From CAINEC01 sp046052065 (GTDB lineage: Bacteria > Bacteroidota > Bacteroidia > AKYH767-A > OLB10): 64,000 nucleotides of DNA. Within the stretch, counting starts at the first letter, position 1; the number at the start of each line of letters is the position of its first letter. The stretch is from positions 31,248-95,247 of the forward strand of contig JBJOND010000002.1 in NCBI GenBank assembly GCA_046052065.1, written 5' to 3'. The notes beneath the pieces are model-generated. The model did no database searches. It was not told the origin of the DNA and worked only from the letters and a program-made list of their open reading frames with translations. The position numbers and the translations under genes are program-made. Below, one piece after another: positions 26,103 through 35,505 of this stretch.

Positions 26103-26843
26103 ATGAAAGAGGAAGCAGTAGTTGTAACAAATAACCTTGTAAAATCATTCGGGAATAACCATGTCCTGAAAGGATTTAACATGGACTTGCAAAAGGGTGA
26201 GAACTTAGTTGTATTAGGAAAATCAGGTTCAGGAAAATCAGTTTTGATTAAATGCATGGTAGGTTTATTATATCCCGACAGCGGTAGTGTAAAAGTATTC
26301 GGACAAGAAGTAGCTGATTTATCCGTTGATGAATTGGATGATTTAAGAACGAGAATTGGATTTTTATTTCAGAGTAGTGCCTTGTATGATTCCATGACAG
26401 TAAGAGAAAATTTAGAGTTTCCTTTAAAACGACATCATCCTAAATTGAATCAGAAAGAAGTAGATGATTTAGTAATGGAAGCATTAGCAAATGTTGGATT
26501 GGAAAGAGCTGTTGATTTAATGCCTTCTGAACTTTCCGGTGGTATGAGAAAGCGTATTGGTTTAGCCAGAACGCTAATTTTAAAACCAGAAATAATGTTA
26601 TATGATGAGCCTACAACAGGTTTAGATCCAGTAACAAGTAGAGAAATAAGTGAATTAATATTAGAAGTACAAAACAATTATAAAACATCATCAATCATTA
26701 TTACTCATGATATGGATTGTGCCCGTACTGTTGCTAACCGTGTAATTATTTTAATTAACGGCGAACGATATGCAATGGGTACTTTTGATGAGTTAATGAA
26801 GTCTGATGACCCTCAATTAAAACCCTTCTTTGCGGCATTATGA
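26103..26843 (+). CDS. mlaF: MlaF-type ABC transporter ATPase
   Basis: This 246-residue ABC ATPase has Walker A GKSGSGKS (39-46), a Q-loop (FLFQSSALYDSMTVREN), signature LSGGMRKRIGLAR, Walker B IMLYDEPTTGLD and switch His (IITHD). The 'SALYDSMTV' and 'SGGMRKR' forms are typical of MlaF/Ttg2A. It energises the MlaE permease. The last 4 nt overlap the start of mlaD (ATGA). Confidence 0.94.
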   Translation: MKEEAVVVTNNLVKSFGNNHVLKGFNMDLQKGENLVVLGKSGSGKSVLIKCMVGLLYPDSGSVKVFGQEVADLSVDELDDLRTRIGFLFQSSALYDSMTVRENLEFPLKRHHPKLNQKEVDDLVMEALANVGLERAVDLMPSELSGGMRKRIGLARTLILKPEIMLYDEPTTGLDPVTSREISELILEVQNNYKTSSIIITHDMDCARTVANRVIILINGERYAMGTFDELMKSDDPQLKPFFAAL

Positions 26844-27808
26844 AAAATAAATATTCGAATTTTAAATTAGGTATATTCGTTACAGTTAGTCTTGTTTTGC
26901 TAATTGTTTCGCTATATTTTATAGGTAATAAAAAGCATATGTTTTCTAAAACAACTACTATCTATGCGGTTTTTCATAGCATAGATGGACTTAGAGCTGG
27001 AAACAATGTTAGGTTTGCTGGAATTGATATAGGAACAATTAGTAAGGTGAAAATAATCAATGACACAACGGTGATTGTATCTATACAAATTGAAGAAGAT
27101 TCTAAAAGATTTATTTGTAAAAATGCAGTTGCAGATGTCGGATCAGATGGATTAATGGGAAATAAATTAGTCAATATTAATCCGAATGAAGTGCCAGCAC
27201 CTCCTATTGAAAACAATGATACAATACAATCGATTACTCCAATTGCAAGTGATCAGATGATTCGCACTTTAAACAATACGAACAACAACGTTCTTGATAT
27301 CACCAACGATTTAAAGAGTATCACTAAACGTATCAATGCAAGTAATGCCTTATGGTCATTATTATCAGATACGGGAGCCGCAAATCAGTTACTTGCAACT
27401 ATCGACAAATTAGAAAGCACTGCAAATAATGCCAACCGACTTTCATCAGATGCTTCTCAGCTAGTAAAGGATATCAAAGCAGGAAAAGGAAGCGCTGGTA
27501 AATTTTTAGTAGAAGATTCAATTGCTAATGAAATGGAATCCTTGTTAAGCAACTTAAATGACGCATCTGATACCGCAAAACTTGCTTTACATCATATGCA
27601 CGAATTCATGAAAGACCTTAACATGACCCCTGGATCGTTAGGTGTTTTAGCAAGAGATACAGTGATGGCAAATGATATGAAGTCGATGATGTTTAATTTA
27701 AAGGAAAGTACGTATCATTTAGATGAAAATATGAAAGCCCTACAAGGGAATGTATTCTTTAGAAAGTATTTTAAGAATCAAGAAAAGAAGAAGAAAGCAG
27801 GGAAGTAA
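26840..27808 (+). CDS. mlaD: MlaD/MCE-family lipid-binding protein
   Basis: A 322-residue protein with one N-terminal membrane anchor (about 9-27), an MCE domain (about 37-115, with VFHSIDGLRAGNNVRFAGIDIG) and a long helical C-terminal part (about 135-310) rich in Asn/Asp/Leu heptads. MCE proteins form a periplasmic hexamer that carries phospholipids from or to MlaE. No mlaA, mlaB or mlaC was seen nearby, a common situation in Bacteroidota. A terminator follows. Confidence 0.92.
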   Translation: MKNKYSNFKLGIFVTVSLVLLIVSLYFIGNKKHMFSKTTTIYAVFHSIDGLRAGNNVRFAGIDIGTISKVKIINDTTVIVSIQIEEDSKRFICKNAVADVGSDGLMGNKLVNINPNEVPAPPIENNDTIQSITPIASDQMIRTLNNTNNNVLDITNDLKSITKRINASNALWSLLSDTGAANQLLATIDKLESTANNANRLSSDASQLVKDIKAGKGSAGKFLVEDSIANEMESLLSNLNDASDTAKLALHHMHEFMKDLNMTPGSLGVLARDTVMANDMKSMMFNLKESTYHLDENMKALQGNVFFRKYFKNQEKKKKAGK

Positions 27809-27825
27809 AAAAACTCTCACAAAAA

Positions 27826-27859
27826 AAAGGACCACTTCAAATTGATGTGGTCCTTTTTT
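27826..27859. terminator. Bidirectional terminator between mlaD and the M16 protease gene
   Basis: AGGACCAC (27828-27835) pairs with GTGGTCCT (27847-27854). T-runs flank it on both strands (T from 27854; A-run 27821-27828). Confidence 0.9.
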
Positions 27860-27876
27860 ATATTTAACTATGTTTG

Positions 27877-30774
27877 TTAATATCCAAAAATATCTTCCAG
27901 TTTTAAAACCTGTATCTGACCATATTTTCCTAATTCAGTCATGTTTAGTTTTTCTTGTTTCCCTAATACAACTAATGTATAAGTCATTGGTTTAATTTTC
28001 TCTATCTGAAAATTGTTTACTTCCGTTAAGCTCATATTTTTAATTCCATCATAGATGTTTTTTCGGTAATCATAGTTGATTCCTAATTTTTCATTCGAAT
28101 GGAAAGTCGATAATAAGTTGCCTTTCGTAATTCTTGTCGTTTCTATCTGTTGTACAGCTCCGTCTTTTGCATTGGCAAATACTTTTTCATTTAATGGCAT
28201 ATCACGTAATAATTCCAACATTCCTGCAGTAGCCTCTGGTAATTTGTCTACCTGCGTACCGATATAAGCAGTATTAAAGAAAGAACGATCTTTCATATTA
28301 GGAGTTGCATATCGCGAAGAAACAGAATAAGCAAGTGCTTTACTCTCTCTCAATGTTTGGAAAACTGGCGATGCCATGCCTCCTGCAAAGTAACGATTGT
28401 ATAAAAATGCTTTTGGTAATTGTTGTACATCAAACAATCCACCTTTCGACATAAACACTAATTCAGCTTGCTTCATTTCATAGTCAACAACAAATACTTT
28501 TTGCAAATCCGTAGCTTGTTCTTTGAATTGTTTTGCTGCAGGAATTGCTTTATTTCCTTTGGCTGTATGTAGTTTGTTCATAACAGTTACAACATTCGAA
28601 TTAGTTGATGTACCATAGTAATCGATGTAGTGCTTATAAGAAAACGCATCTTTTAATAACTGGATTAATTCATCAGCCTTTAATGCTTTCAATTGTGCTT
28701 CGCTAAGTACATTGGTTGATGGCGACTGAGCACCAAACTTCGCATAGTTCTGCATTTGCGACAAGATTACATTCTTATTAAGTTTTGCATTCGCACGGCG
28801 CTTCATAATGTCTTCCGTAAGATTAGTTAATGCCTTTTCATCTTTTACTGGTGAATTAAATAATTGTTCTACAAGAGAAACTGCCTTGTCAAGATTTTCA
28901 TTCAACCCATTAACGTTAAACGTAATTTCATCTTCGGATGCTCTAGCACTATAATCACAACCTAATTTATAAAATTCCTCTTTTAATTGCATACTGCTGT
29001 ATTTACCAGCACCTAGGTATTTAAAATATTCTGCTACAATTGACCATTTCGGATCATGATTAGTTCCTACAGGAATGCTATAGTTTAAGTCGAAGGTTCC
29101 GTTTTCTTTGTTTTCAACAGAATAAACAACTACTCCACTTTTTAATGTACCTGATTTAATAGTAGTAGCATAGTCCACAAACTCAGGTTGAATTGATGCT
29201 GCTTTATTCGTGATAACTGCTTTCAAGAATTCACTTTGAGTAGTGTTATTCATTTTCACTGGTGTAATTGCAGGCTTCGCAACTTTAACCACATCTTTGT
29301 CTTCTCCATTACGTTTGTAAACCACCACATAATTATCGCCGTACCAATCGCGGACAAACTGTATCAATTGCGCTTTGTTGATTTTCGCCAAACGATCTAG
29401 TCGCTCCACTGCCGAACGATAACTCACTCCTGTTATTTCAACATCAATCATATCCATCGTACGGTTGTTATTGTCTTCGTAACGTTTAGCTAAATCCAAT
29501 TTCATATTCGATACAATAGCAGGAATTAACCAATCAGAGAAGTTGCCCATTTTCATTTCCATTATCTGATTAAGAATTAATGCTTTTAATTCTTCTAGAC
29601 TTTGACCTTCACGCGGACGACCAGAAAGCATGTGAATAGAATAATCTTTCATCATATCAACCGAGCTGCTTGCACCAATTGCTTTTTGCGCATTGTTTAA
29701 ATTCAAGTCTAGTAAACCCGCTTGTCCGTTCGATAAAATCATGTCAACCATCGTTAACATATCTACATCCGGAGAAGATGCTCCAGGAAAACGGAAACCT
29801 AATGTAATACTTTCAGCATCTGGTCCAAATATCTCTTTTACAACAGGTTGTTTAATTAACTTCTCTACTGGAGGCTGATACGAAGGAACATCTTTTGCCT
29901 TCATTTGTCCGAATGTTTCATTGATTACTTTTATCGCAAAGTCAGGATCAAAGTCCCCACTCAATGCAATTACCATGTTATTAGGTACATAATAGGTATT
30001 GAAATATTTCTTGATTGCAGTAATTGATGGATTCTTTAAATGCTCAATTGTTCCAATGGTAGTTTGTGTACCATATTGATGTGTCGGGAACAATCCTTCA
30101 TACAAAGCCTCAAATACTTTACGACCGTCATTATCGAGACCTCTATTCTTTTCCTCATAAACTGCTTCTAATTCCGTATGAAATAAACGCATTTGCGGAT
30201 TACGAAAACGCTCTACTTCAACACGAAAGAAATTCTCTAATTGATTTGAAGGGACATTATTTACATAAACGGTTTGCTCGTTAGATGTAAATGCATTCAC
30301 GCCAGAAACACCTAACGCAGCCATCATTTTATCGAATTCATTCGGAATAGCATATTGAGCTGCAACTCCCGATATTGAATCAATTTCATGATAAATAGCT
30401 TTACGCTTACTGCTATCCTTTGTAGCACCATAAACTTCATACAAGGCCTCAATTTTTGCTAAAAGCGGAGCCTCACTCGCATAATCTAGCGTACCATACT
30501 TATCGCTTCCTTTAAAAAGCATATGTTCTAAGTAATGAGCTAAACCGGTGTGGTCAGCTGGGTCAAATTTGCTACCTGCTTTCACTCCTATCATCGACTG
30601 AAAACGAGGTGCATCTTTATAAACAGAAAGGTAAACTTTCATTCCATTTTCTAAAGTGTAAATACGTGCGTGTAAAGGGTCGCCTGGCACGGTATCATAG
30701 GTTAATTTACTTTGCGAATAACCTGTTAGTGACGATATCAGCAACATCGTCAGCAATAAAACTCTGTTTCTCAT
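27877..30774 (-). CDS. M16 family (insulinase/pitrilysin-like) zinc protease, exported
   Basis: This 965-residue protein has a signal peptide (about 1-20), and the inverted zinc motif HxxEH at 80-84 (HYLEH) with the distal Glu in the ELEAVYEEKNRG segment (about 201-211). Two M16 halves follow (about 35-500 and 540-960); only the first has the active site, the second being the usual inactive copy. These enzymes degrade short peptides, probably in the periplasm. It is a single gene, ending at the bidirectional terminator shared with mlaD. A -7 box lies at 30791-30798. Confidence 0.93.
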   Translation of the reverse strand: MRNRVLLLTMLLISSLTGYSQSKLTYDTVPGDPLHARIYTLENGMKVYLSVYKDAPRFQSMIGVKAGSKFDPADHTGLAHYLEHMLFKGSDKYGTLDYASEAPLLAKIEALYEVYGATKDSSKRKAIYHEIDSISGVAAQYAIPNEFDKMMAALGVSGVNAFTSNEQTVYVNNVPSNQLENFFRVEVERFRNPQMRLFHTELEAVYEEKNRGLDNDGRKVFEALYEGLFPTHQYGTQTTIGTIEHLKNPSITAIKKYFNTYYVPNNMVIALSGDFDPDFAIKVINETFGQMKAKDVPSYQPPVEKLIKQPVVKEIFGPDAESITLGFRFPGASSPDVDMLTMVDMILSNGQAGLLDLNLNNAQKAIGASSSVDMMKDYSIHMLSGRPREGQSLEELKALILNQIMEMKMGNFSDWLIPAIVSNMKLDLAKRYEDNNNRTMDMIDVEITGVSYRSAVERLDRLAKINKAQLIQFVRDWYGDNYVVVYKRNGEDKDVVKVAKPAITPVKMNNTTQSEFLKAVITNKAASIQPEFVDYATTIKSGTLKSGVVVYSVENKENGTFDLNYSIPVGTNHDPKWSIVAEYFKYLGAGKYSSMQLKEEFYKLGCDYSARASEDEITFNVNGLNENLDKAVSLVEQLFNSPVKDEKALTNLTEDIMKRRANAKLNKNVILSQMQNYAKFGAQSPSTNVLSEAQLKALKADELIQLLKDAFSYKHYIDYYGTSTNSNVVTVMNKLHTAKGNKAIPAAKQFKEQATDLQKVFVVDYEMKQAELVFMSKGGLFDVQQLPKAFLYNRYFAGGMASPVFQTLRESKALAYSVSSRYATPNMKDRSFFNTAYIGTQVDKLPEATAGMLELLRDMPLNEKVFANAKDGAVQQIETTRITKGNLLSTFHSNEKLGINYDYRKNIYDGIKNMSLTEVNNFQIEKIKPMTYTLVVLGKQEKLNMTELGKYGQIQVLKLEDIFGY

Positions 30775-30790
30775 TGTTTTGAAATTTTTC

Positions 30791-30798
30791 CAAAAATA
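30791..30798 (-). promoter_or_regulatory. -7 box of the M16 protease gene
   Basis: TATTTTTG on the minus strand, 16 nt before the ATG. No clear -33 TTG. Confidence 0.4.
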
Positions 30799-30867
30799 GT
30801 AGATTGTCCATTATATACTTCAGAAAAAATTTGATTAGCGAACTATTTTTTTGATTTTTGTAAAGTA

Positions 30868-32310
30868 ATGAAAATCGAATCTCTCAAAGTTTTGTTTGTT
30901 TTGCTAATGATTAATTTCCAATCATCTATTTTGATGGCTGGGACTTCAGACTTTTCTTACAGCGATACTTGTTATGTATCGGTAACCTCTTTTAACATTA
31001 CAAGCCCTACCCCTGACTCAATTCGTTGGGATTTCGGGGATGTCAATAGTGGTATTGCAAACTTTGGATCCGGTCCTTTTATTACTCATGTTTTTAGTAA
31101 TCCAACCAATTACACAGTAACGATGATTGCCTATACAGGTGGCATTGGCGATACGTGCAGAAAAACAATTCAGATTTTGAATAGTCCGCAGCCTAATTTG
31201 GGCAGTGATTTTAATATCTGTGAAGGAAAAACACAGCTTATAAGCCCTGGTTCATTTACGGGAGCTGTCAATTATTTATGGAGTGATGGAAGTACAGGAG
31301 TTAATTACGTGATTGATAGTACAGAGCAGGTAATTGTGACTGTAACTGATGCTCAAGGTTGTGTTGGAATTGATACATTGAATTCGACATGGATAGAAAT
31401 TCCTGATGTTAATCTTGGGGCAAATGCTTCATATTGTCAAGGTCAAACGATTACCTTGAACGCATTCTGGCCAAATGCGACTTATTTGTGGCAAGATGGA
31501 AGTACGAATTCAAGTTTAGTCGCAACCACAACAGGAGGTTATATCGTGGAAGTATCAGTGTCAGGTTGCACTGGAACTGATCAGGTGGATTTGATATTTG
31601 ATCCTGTGCCGTTAATCAACTTTGGCAATGATACCACTTTGTGCAAGGGTATTCCATTGTTTCTGGATGCAACTACTCCTAATGCTAATTATACTTGGCA
31701 AGATGGAAGCACGAATGCCTATTATTTCATTACAGATCCTGGAACTTATTCTGTAAATGTGCAGGTTGGAAATTGTATTGGTCGCGACACAATTGTTATC
31801 GATCAGCAAGAACAACCAATAGTAGAATTAGGAGAAGATACTATTCTTTGTTACGGACAGCCTTATCTTTTGGATGCCTACAACTACGGAGCTACCTATC
31901 AATGGTCGAACGGAGCTAATACCCCAACATTACAGCCCACTGAACCAGCACAGTATTATGTTTTAGCGCAGAACCAATGCGGTAGTGATGCTGATTCTGT
32001 CAATGTAATTCTTGAAGTTTGTAATTGCTTTGTTTATATCCCAACTGCATTTTCTCCTAACCGTGATAATAAAAATGAAACATTTAACTATACTTATAAC
32101 TGCACCGATTTTACAGCTGATTTTAAAATTTATAATCGCTTAGGGCAGATTATATTCACCTCTGAAAATCCAGATGTAGCCTGGGACGGAACATTTAACG
32201 GTAAAGAAGTCCCTAATGGAATTTATTATTACATCTTAAAATACCAAGGGTATAATTCAGGAGCTTTTGTCGATATCAAGAGAAAAGGGTTTGTTTCCCT
32301 TGTAAGATAG
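30868..32310 (+). CDS. PKD/Ig-repeat protein with gliding-motility type C-terminal domain (T9SS type B)
   Basis: A 480-residue secreted protein: signal peptide (about 1-24), a PKD-like N-terminal domain (about 28-105), four repeats of about 62-72 residues each (near 110-390) with a Cys-Trp core (xWxDGSTN in three of four, QWSNGANT in the last) and a C-terminal CHU_C/TIGR04131 domain (about 392-480, FVYIPTAFSPNRDNKNE and WDGTFNGKEVPNGIYYY). The last is a type-B T9SS signal, which in Flavobacterium needs the PorP/SprF-like partner for export. No such partner gene is adjacent. Ligand unknown; adhesin-like role is inferred. Confidence 0.9.
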   Translation: MKIESLKVLFVLLMINFQSSILMAGTSDFSYSDTCYVSVTSFNITSPTPDSIRWDFGDVNSGIANFGSGPFITHVFSNPTNYTVTMIAYTGGIGDTCRKTIQILNSPQPNLGSDFNICEGKTQLISPGSFTGAVNYLWSDGSTGVNYVIDSTEQVIVTVTDAQGCVGIDTLNSTWIEIPDVNLGANASYCQGQTITLNAFWPNATYLWQDGSTNSSLVATTTGGYIVEVSVSGCTGTDQVDLIFDPVPLINFGNDTTLCKGIPLFLDATTPNANYTWQDGSTNAYYFITDPGTYSVNVQVGNCIGRDTIVIDQQEQPIVELGEDTILCYGQPYLLDAYNYGATYQWSNGANTPTLQPTEPAQYYVLAQNQCGSDADSVNVILEVCNCFVYIPTAFSPNRDNKNETFNYTYNCTDFTADFKIYNRLGQIIFTSENPDVAWDGTFNGKEVPNGIYYYILKYQGYNSGAFVDIKRKGFVSLVR

Positions 32311-32383
32311 TATCGAAGAAAATTGTTAATAAATACACCCTATTTTGTTCATTGTTTTTTCTGATTGAAGTGAAAAACATTAG

Positions 32384-32411
32384 TTAAGCCCCTCCCTGTT
32401 TCTTATCTTTG
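32384..32411 (+). promoter_or_regulatory. Promoter of the metal-dependent hydrolase gene
   Basis: TTA (32384-32386, one mismatch to TTG), 17 nt, then TATCTTTG (32404-32411). The ATG at 32439 follows 27 nt later. An in-frame TTG at 32409 lies inside the -7 box and is not the start. Confidence 0.55.
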
Positions 32412-32438
32412 TTCGTTGTCGAAAGGCAAAAATTCACT

Positions 32439-33137
32439 ATGGAAATTACTTATTACGGGCATTCATGCTTTTCAGTAAAAATCGGACAAAAGACTATTTT
32501 GTTTGATCCCTTTATTACACCAAATGAAAAAGCAAGCAACATCAATATCAGTGAGGTTAAAGCAGATTACATTTTAATTTCACACGGACATTACGATCAT
32601 ATTGCAGATGCCGTATTATTAGCACAACAAAACGATGCCGTTGTCGTTTCCAATTACGAAATTGTGGATTGGTTGAGCAAGCAAGGTGCTACCAAAGGAC
32701 ATCCGATGAATATTGGAGGACATTGGTTCTTTGATGCTGATGACAATGGAACAAAGTTTAAGGTGAAATGTGTAGTAGCCGTTCATAGCAGTGTAATGCC
32801 TGATGGAACGTATGGTGGGAATCCGATGGGCTTTTTGATTGAAAGTGCTGATGGTAATTTCTATTATGCTGGAGATACAGCATTAACCTATGATATGAAA
32901 CTGATTGGAGCTTATAAGAGCATTGATTTCGCTTTCCTTCCGATAGGCAACAACTTCACAATGGGAATAGATAATGCTTTGATAGCATCGGAGTTTATCA
33001 AATGTCAAAATATTATTGGTATGCACTACGACACCTTTGGTTACATTACCATTGACTCAGTTGAGGCAACAGCTAAATTTCAAATGGCAGGTATCAACTT
33101 ACACTTGTTCAATATTGGCGAGACAAAAACAATTTAA
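32439..33137 (+). CDS. UPF0173-type metal-dependent hydrolase (metallo-beta-lactamase fold)
   Basis: This cytoplasmic protein of about 232 residues starts MEITYYGHSCF and has the MBL metal-binding motif SHGHYDHIAD, with further ligand residues in AVHSS and YAGDTAL, and a final MHYDTF. These are the marks of the UPF0173/YtkL group of Zn or Mn hydrolases, whose substrate is unknown. The start is set by the promoter. The parA gene follows 23 nt later and the pair may be co-transcribed. Confidence 0.9.
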   Translation: MEITYYGHSCFSVKIGQKTILFDPFITPNEKASNINISEVKADYILISHGHYDHIADAVLLAQQNDAVVVSNYEIVDWLSKQGATKGHPMNIGGHWFFDADDNGTKFKVKCVVAVHSSVMPDGTYGGNPMGFLIESADGNFYYAGDTALTYDMKLIGAYKSIDFAFLPIGNNFTMGIDNALIASEFIKCQNIIGMHYDTFGYITIDSVEATAKFQMAGINLHLFNIGETKTI

Positions 33138-33160
33138 AAAACGAAAAATCACAATAGCAA

Positions 33161-33997
33161 ATGGCAAAAATTATTGCAATCTCAAATCAAAAAGGTGGAG
33201 TTGGAAAAACAACTTCTGCTATCAATTTAGCAGCTAGTCTTGCAGTTTTAGAATATAAAACACTTTTAGTTGATGCAGATCCACAAGCCAATTCAACATC
33301 TGGCGTAGGTTTCGATCCGCGCACAGTAAAGACATCTATCTACGAGTGTATCATCAATGATGTAGCTCCTGGAGATATTATCTTAGAAACAAAAACTCCG
33401 AACTTATATTTACTTCCTTCGCATATCGATTTAGTTGGTGCCGAAATTGAAATGATTCAGCTAACTAATCGCGAGCACATGATGAAGCAGGTGTTTGAAA
33501 AAATATCAGAAGATTTTGATTTCATTATTATCGATTGTTCTCCATCATTAGGATTAATTACGATCAATGCTTTAACAGCGGCTCATTCCGTTATTATTCC
33601 TGTGCAGTGTGAGTACTTCGCTTTAGAAGGTTTAGGTAAATTATTAAACACCATTAAAATCGTACAAACAAGATTAAATCCTGAATTATCAATTGAAGGA
33701 ATATTGTTAACGATGTACGATATGCGTTTACGATTATCAAATCAAGTGGTAGAAGAAGTAAAAACACATTTCCAGGATTTAGTATTCGACACGATCATTC
33801 AACGTACAACGAAATTAGGCGAAGCACCAAGCTTTGGAGAAAGCATTATTATGCACGATGCATCAAGCAAAGGAGCCATTAACTACTTGAATTTAGCTCG
33901 TGAAATCCTTCAGAAAAACAACATGACGAATATCGCATCAGAAGATAAAATCATGACTGATGAAGTGATGGACAAATTAAAAGTATCGGATAATTAA
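33161..33997 (+). CDS. parA: ParA/Soj chromosome-partition ATPase
   Basis: A 278-residue Walker-type ATPase of the ParA/Soj family: deviant Walker A KGGVGKTTS (about 11-19), Walker B IIIDCSPSLGLI and the DPQANSTSG motif. It positions or segregates the chromosome with ParB, whose gene follows after 19 nt. The flanking housekeeping genes argue for a chromosomal, not plasmid, system. I did not find a parS 16-mer in the nearby sequence, but my search was by eye. Confidence 0.95.
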   Translation: MAKIIAISNQKGGVGKTTSAINLAASLAVLEYKTLLVDADPQANSTSGVGFDPRTVKTSIYECIINDVAPGDIILETKTPNLYLLPSHIDLVGAEIEMIQLTNREHMMKQVFEKISEDFDFIIIDCSPSLGLITINALTAAHSVIIPVQCEYFALEGLGKLLNTIKIVQTRLNPELSIEGILLTMYDMRLRLSNQVVEEVKTHFQDLVFDTIIQRTTKLGEAPSFGESIIMHDASSKGAINYLNLAREILQKNNMTNIASEDKIMTDEVMDKLKVSDN

Positions 33998-34016
33998 TAA
34001 TTAGTTTAGAATAAAC

Positions 34017-34925
34017 ATGTCGACAAAAAAATCAGGATTAGGAAAAGGACTTAGCGCAATATTAGGTGATACTCCTGACACAACAATTCCTTCAACAGCG
34101 AACGGTTCTTCCATTGATGCACCCAAAGCAATGGTTGGTTCTGTTTCATCTATAGCATTAAATCAGATTGAAGCAAACCCTTTTCAACCTCGTACAGAAT
34201 TCGACGAAGGTGCATTGAATGAATTAGCAGAATCTATCCGTCAGCAAGGCATTATACAGCCGATAACGGTTCGAAAGGTTGCGGATAATCGTTATCAGAT
34301 TATTAGCGGTGAACGTCGTTTTAAAGCGTCAAAATTAGCCGGATTAACAATGGTTCCTGCGTATGTGCGTACAGCAAAGGACCAGGCAATGTTAGAGATG
34401 GCATTAGTTGAAAATATTCAGCGTGAAAATTTAAATGCTTTAGAAATTGCGATTTCATACCAGCGTCTGATTGAAGAGTGTTCATTAACGCAAGAGCAAT
34501 TAGGCGATCGTGTTGGAAAAGATCGTTCAACAGTTACTAACTACTTACGATTATTAAAATTACCTCCTCAAGTGCAGTTTGCTATTCGTGATGGAAAAAT
34601 AAGTATGGGACATGCGCGTGCTATTTTAGGTGTGGATGATATTGCTATGCAATTGAAAATCTTCAATGATGTATTAACAGAAGATTTAAGTGTTCGTCGT
34701 ACAGAAGATTTAGTACGTACAGCATCTCCAAAGAAAAATGGCAAGGAACCAAAGAACAAACCGAATTGGTACGTTGAAATTAAAAATATTCAAGAGCGTT
34801 TAGAGCACCGCTACGAAACAAAAGTAGAAGTTAGACATAAAGATAACGGTAGCGGACAGGTGGTGATTAACTACTACTCTACTGATGACTTTAATCGTTT
34901 GATTGAGTTATTGGATTTTGATTGA
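34017..34925 (+). CDS. parB: ParB/Spo0J centromere-binding CTPase
   Basis: A 302-residue partner of ParA. The N-terminal KKSGLGKGLSAIL motif binds and stimulates ParA, the ParB/Srx domain (about 48-135) has the GERRFKASK CTP-binding loop and ENIQRENLN, followed by the helix-turn-helix (about 150-200, LTQEQLGDRVGKDRSTVTNY) that reads parS, and a C-terminal dimer domain. It ends at a strong terminator. Confidence 0.95.
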   Translation: MSTKKSGLGKGLSAILGDTPDTTIPSTANGSSIDAPKAMVGSVSSIALNQIEANPFQPRTEFDEGALNELAESIRQQGIIQPITVRKVADNRYQIISGERRFKASKLAGLTMVPAYVRTAKDQAMLEMALVENIQRENLNALEIAISYQRLIEECSLTQEQLGDRVGKDRSTVTNYLRLLKLPPQVQFAIRDGKISMGHARAILGVDDIAMQLKIFNDVLTEDLSVRRTEDLVRTASPKKNGKEPKNKPNWYVEIKNIQERLEHRYETKVEVRHKDNGSGQVVINYYSTDDFNRLIELLDFD

Positions 34926-34946
34926 TTTGTAATTCAAATAAAAAGT

Positions 34947-34978
34947 AAAAAAGGTGAACAAGTGTTCACCTTTTTTTT
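34947..34978. terminator. Bidirectional terminator after parB
   Basis: GGTGAAC (34953-34959) pairs with GTTCACC (34964-34970) around AAGT, with an A-run before and a T-run after the stem, so it can serve both parB and the lipoprotein gene on the minus strand. Confidence 0.9.
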
Positions 34979-34996
34979 ATGAAAGAACTATTTTTC

Positions 34997-35470
34997 TTAA
35001 TACCAAACCCCAGTTATCGTAACCGTTAAAGCACCACTGGACTTCGTAATTGTTGTTGGCTTACCAGCTTCGTAATCCTGCATTTTAAAGCCTACATACC
35101 CCATTGCATCATTGTTGTCTAAAACATCATAATCGAATAATGCAACATAAGTTATTTTAGAAATGTCTTTTATTTCATATTGCGATGTTAACGCCCATGA
35201 TACTGGTAAATCCGCCTGTGCCACATTACCAACTTTGTAAGAACTACCTAAATAATAAGGAATATGATTCTGGTCTTCTATATTGAAAAAAATATCTGCA
35301 TCATCGAACAAATCCCAACCTGCATTATTTAAATCAACAACAGGCATTGAATCTACACGAACTGTAGAAATTTTAAACTTTGCAAGTGGAGCAACAGTAG
35401 TTTCCTTTTCGCATGATGCAAAAACCACAATTAATGAAAGGCCTAAAATAATAGTTGAAATTCTTATCAT
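34997..35470 (-). CDS. Small lipoprotein of unknown function, possibly C2-like fold
   Basis: A 157-residue protein with a lipobox ending at Cys20 (VVFASC), so it should be lipidated and placed in the envelope. The rest is mostly predicted beta strand. The stretch YVALFDYDVLDNNDAMGYVG resembles the D-x-D loop of C2-type domains (VxLxDxDxxxxDDxxG), which bind calcium or lipids; this is a faint similarity only. It lies between the parB terminator and the ydcF-like gene, on the same strand as the latter and about 35 nt downstream of it. Confidence 0.65.
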   Translation of the reverse strand: MIRISTIILGLSLIVVFASCEKETTVAPLAKFKISTVRVDSMPVVDLNNAGWDLFDDADIFFNIEDQNHIPYYLGSSYKVGNVAQADLPVSWALTSQYEIKDISKITYVALFDYDVLDNNDAMGYVGFKMQDYEAGKPTTITKSSGALTVTITGVWY

Positions 35471-35505
35471 CTGATATAGTTATTAATTTATTGTTAGAAC
35501 TGAAA

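Noticed and set aside
31612..31919. Overlapping ORFs on both strands inside the PKD/CHU_C gene
   Set aside because: Both lie fully inside a well-supported CDS and are explained by its repeated sequence.
33161..34925. ParA/ParB as sign of a plasmid or integrated element
   Set aside because: Both match chromosomal Soj/Spo0J in length and motifs and lie among housekeeping genes.
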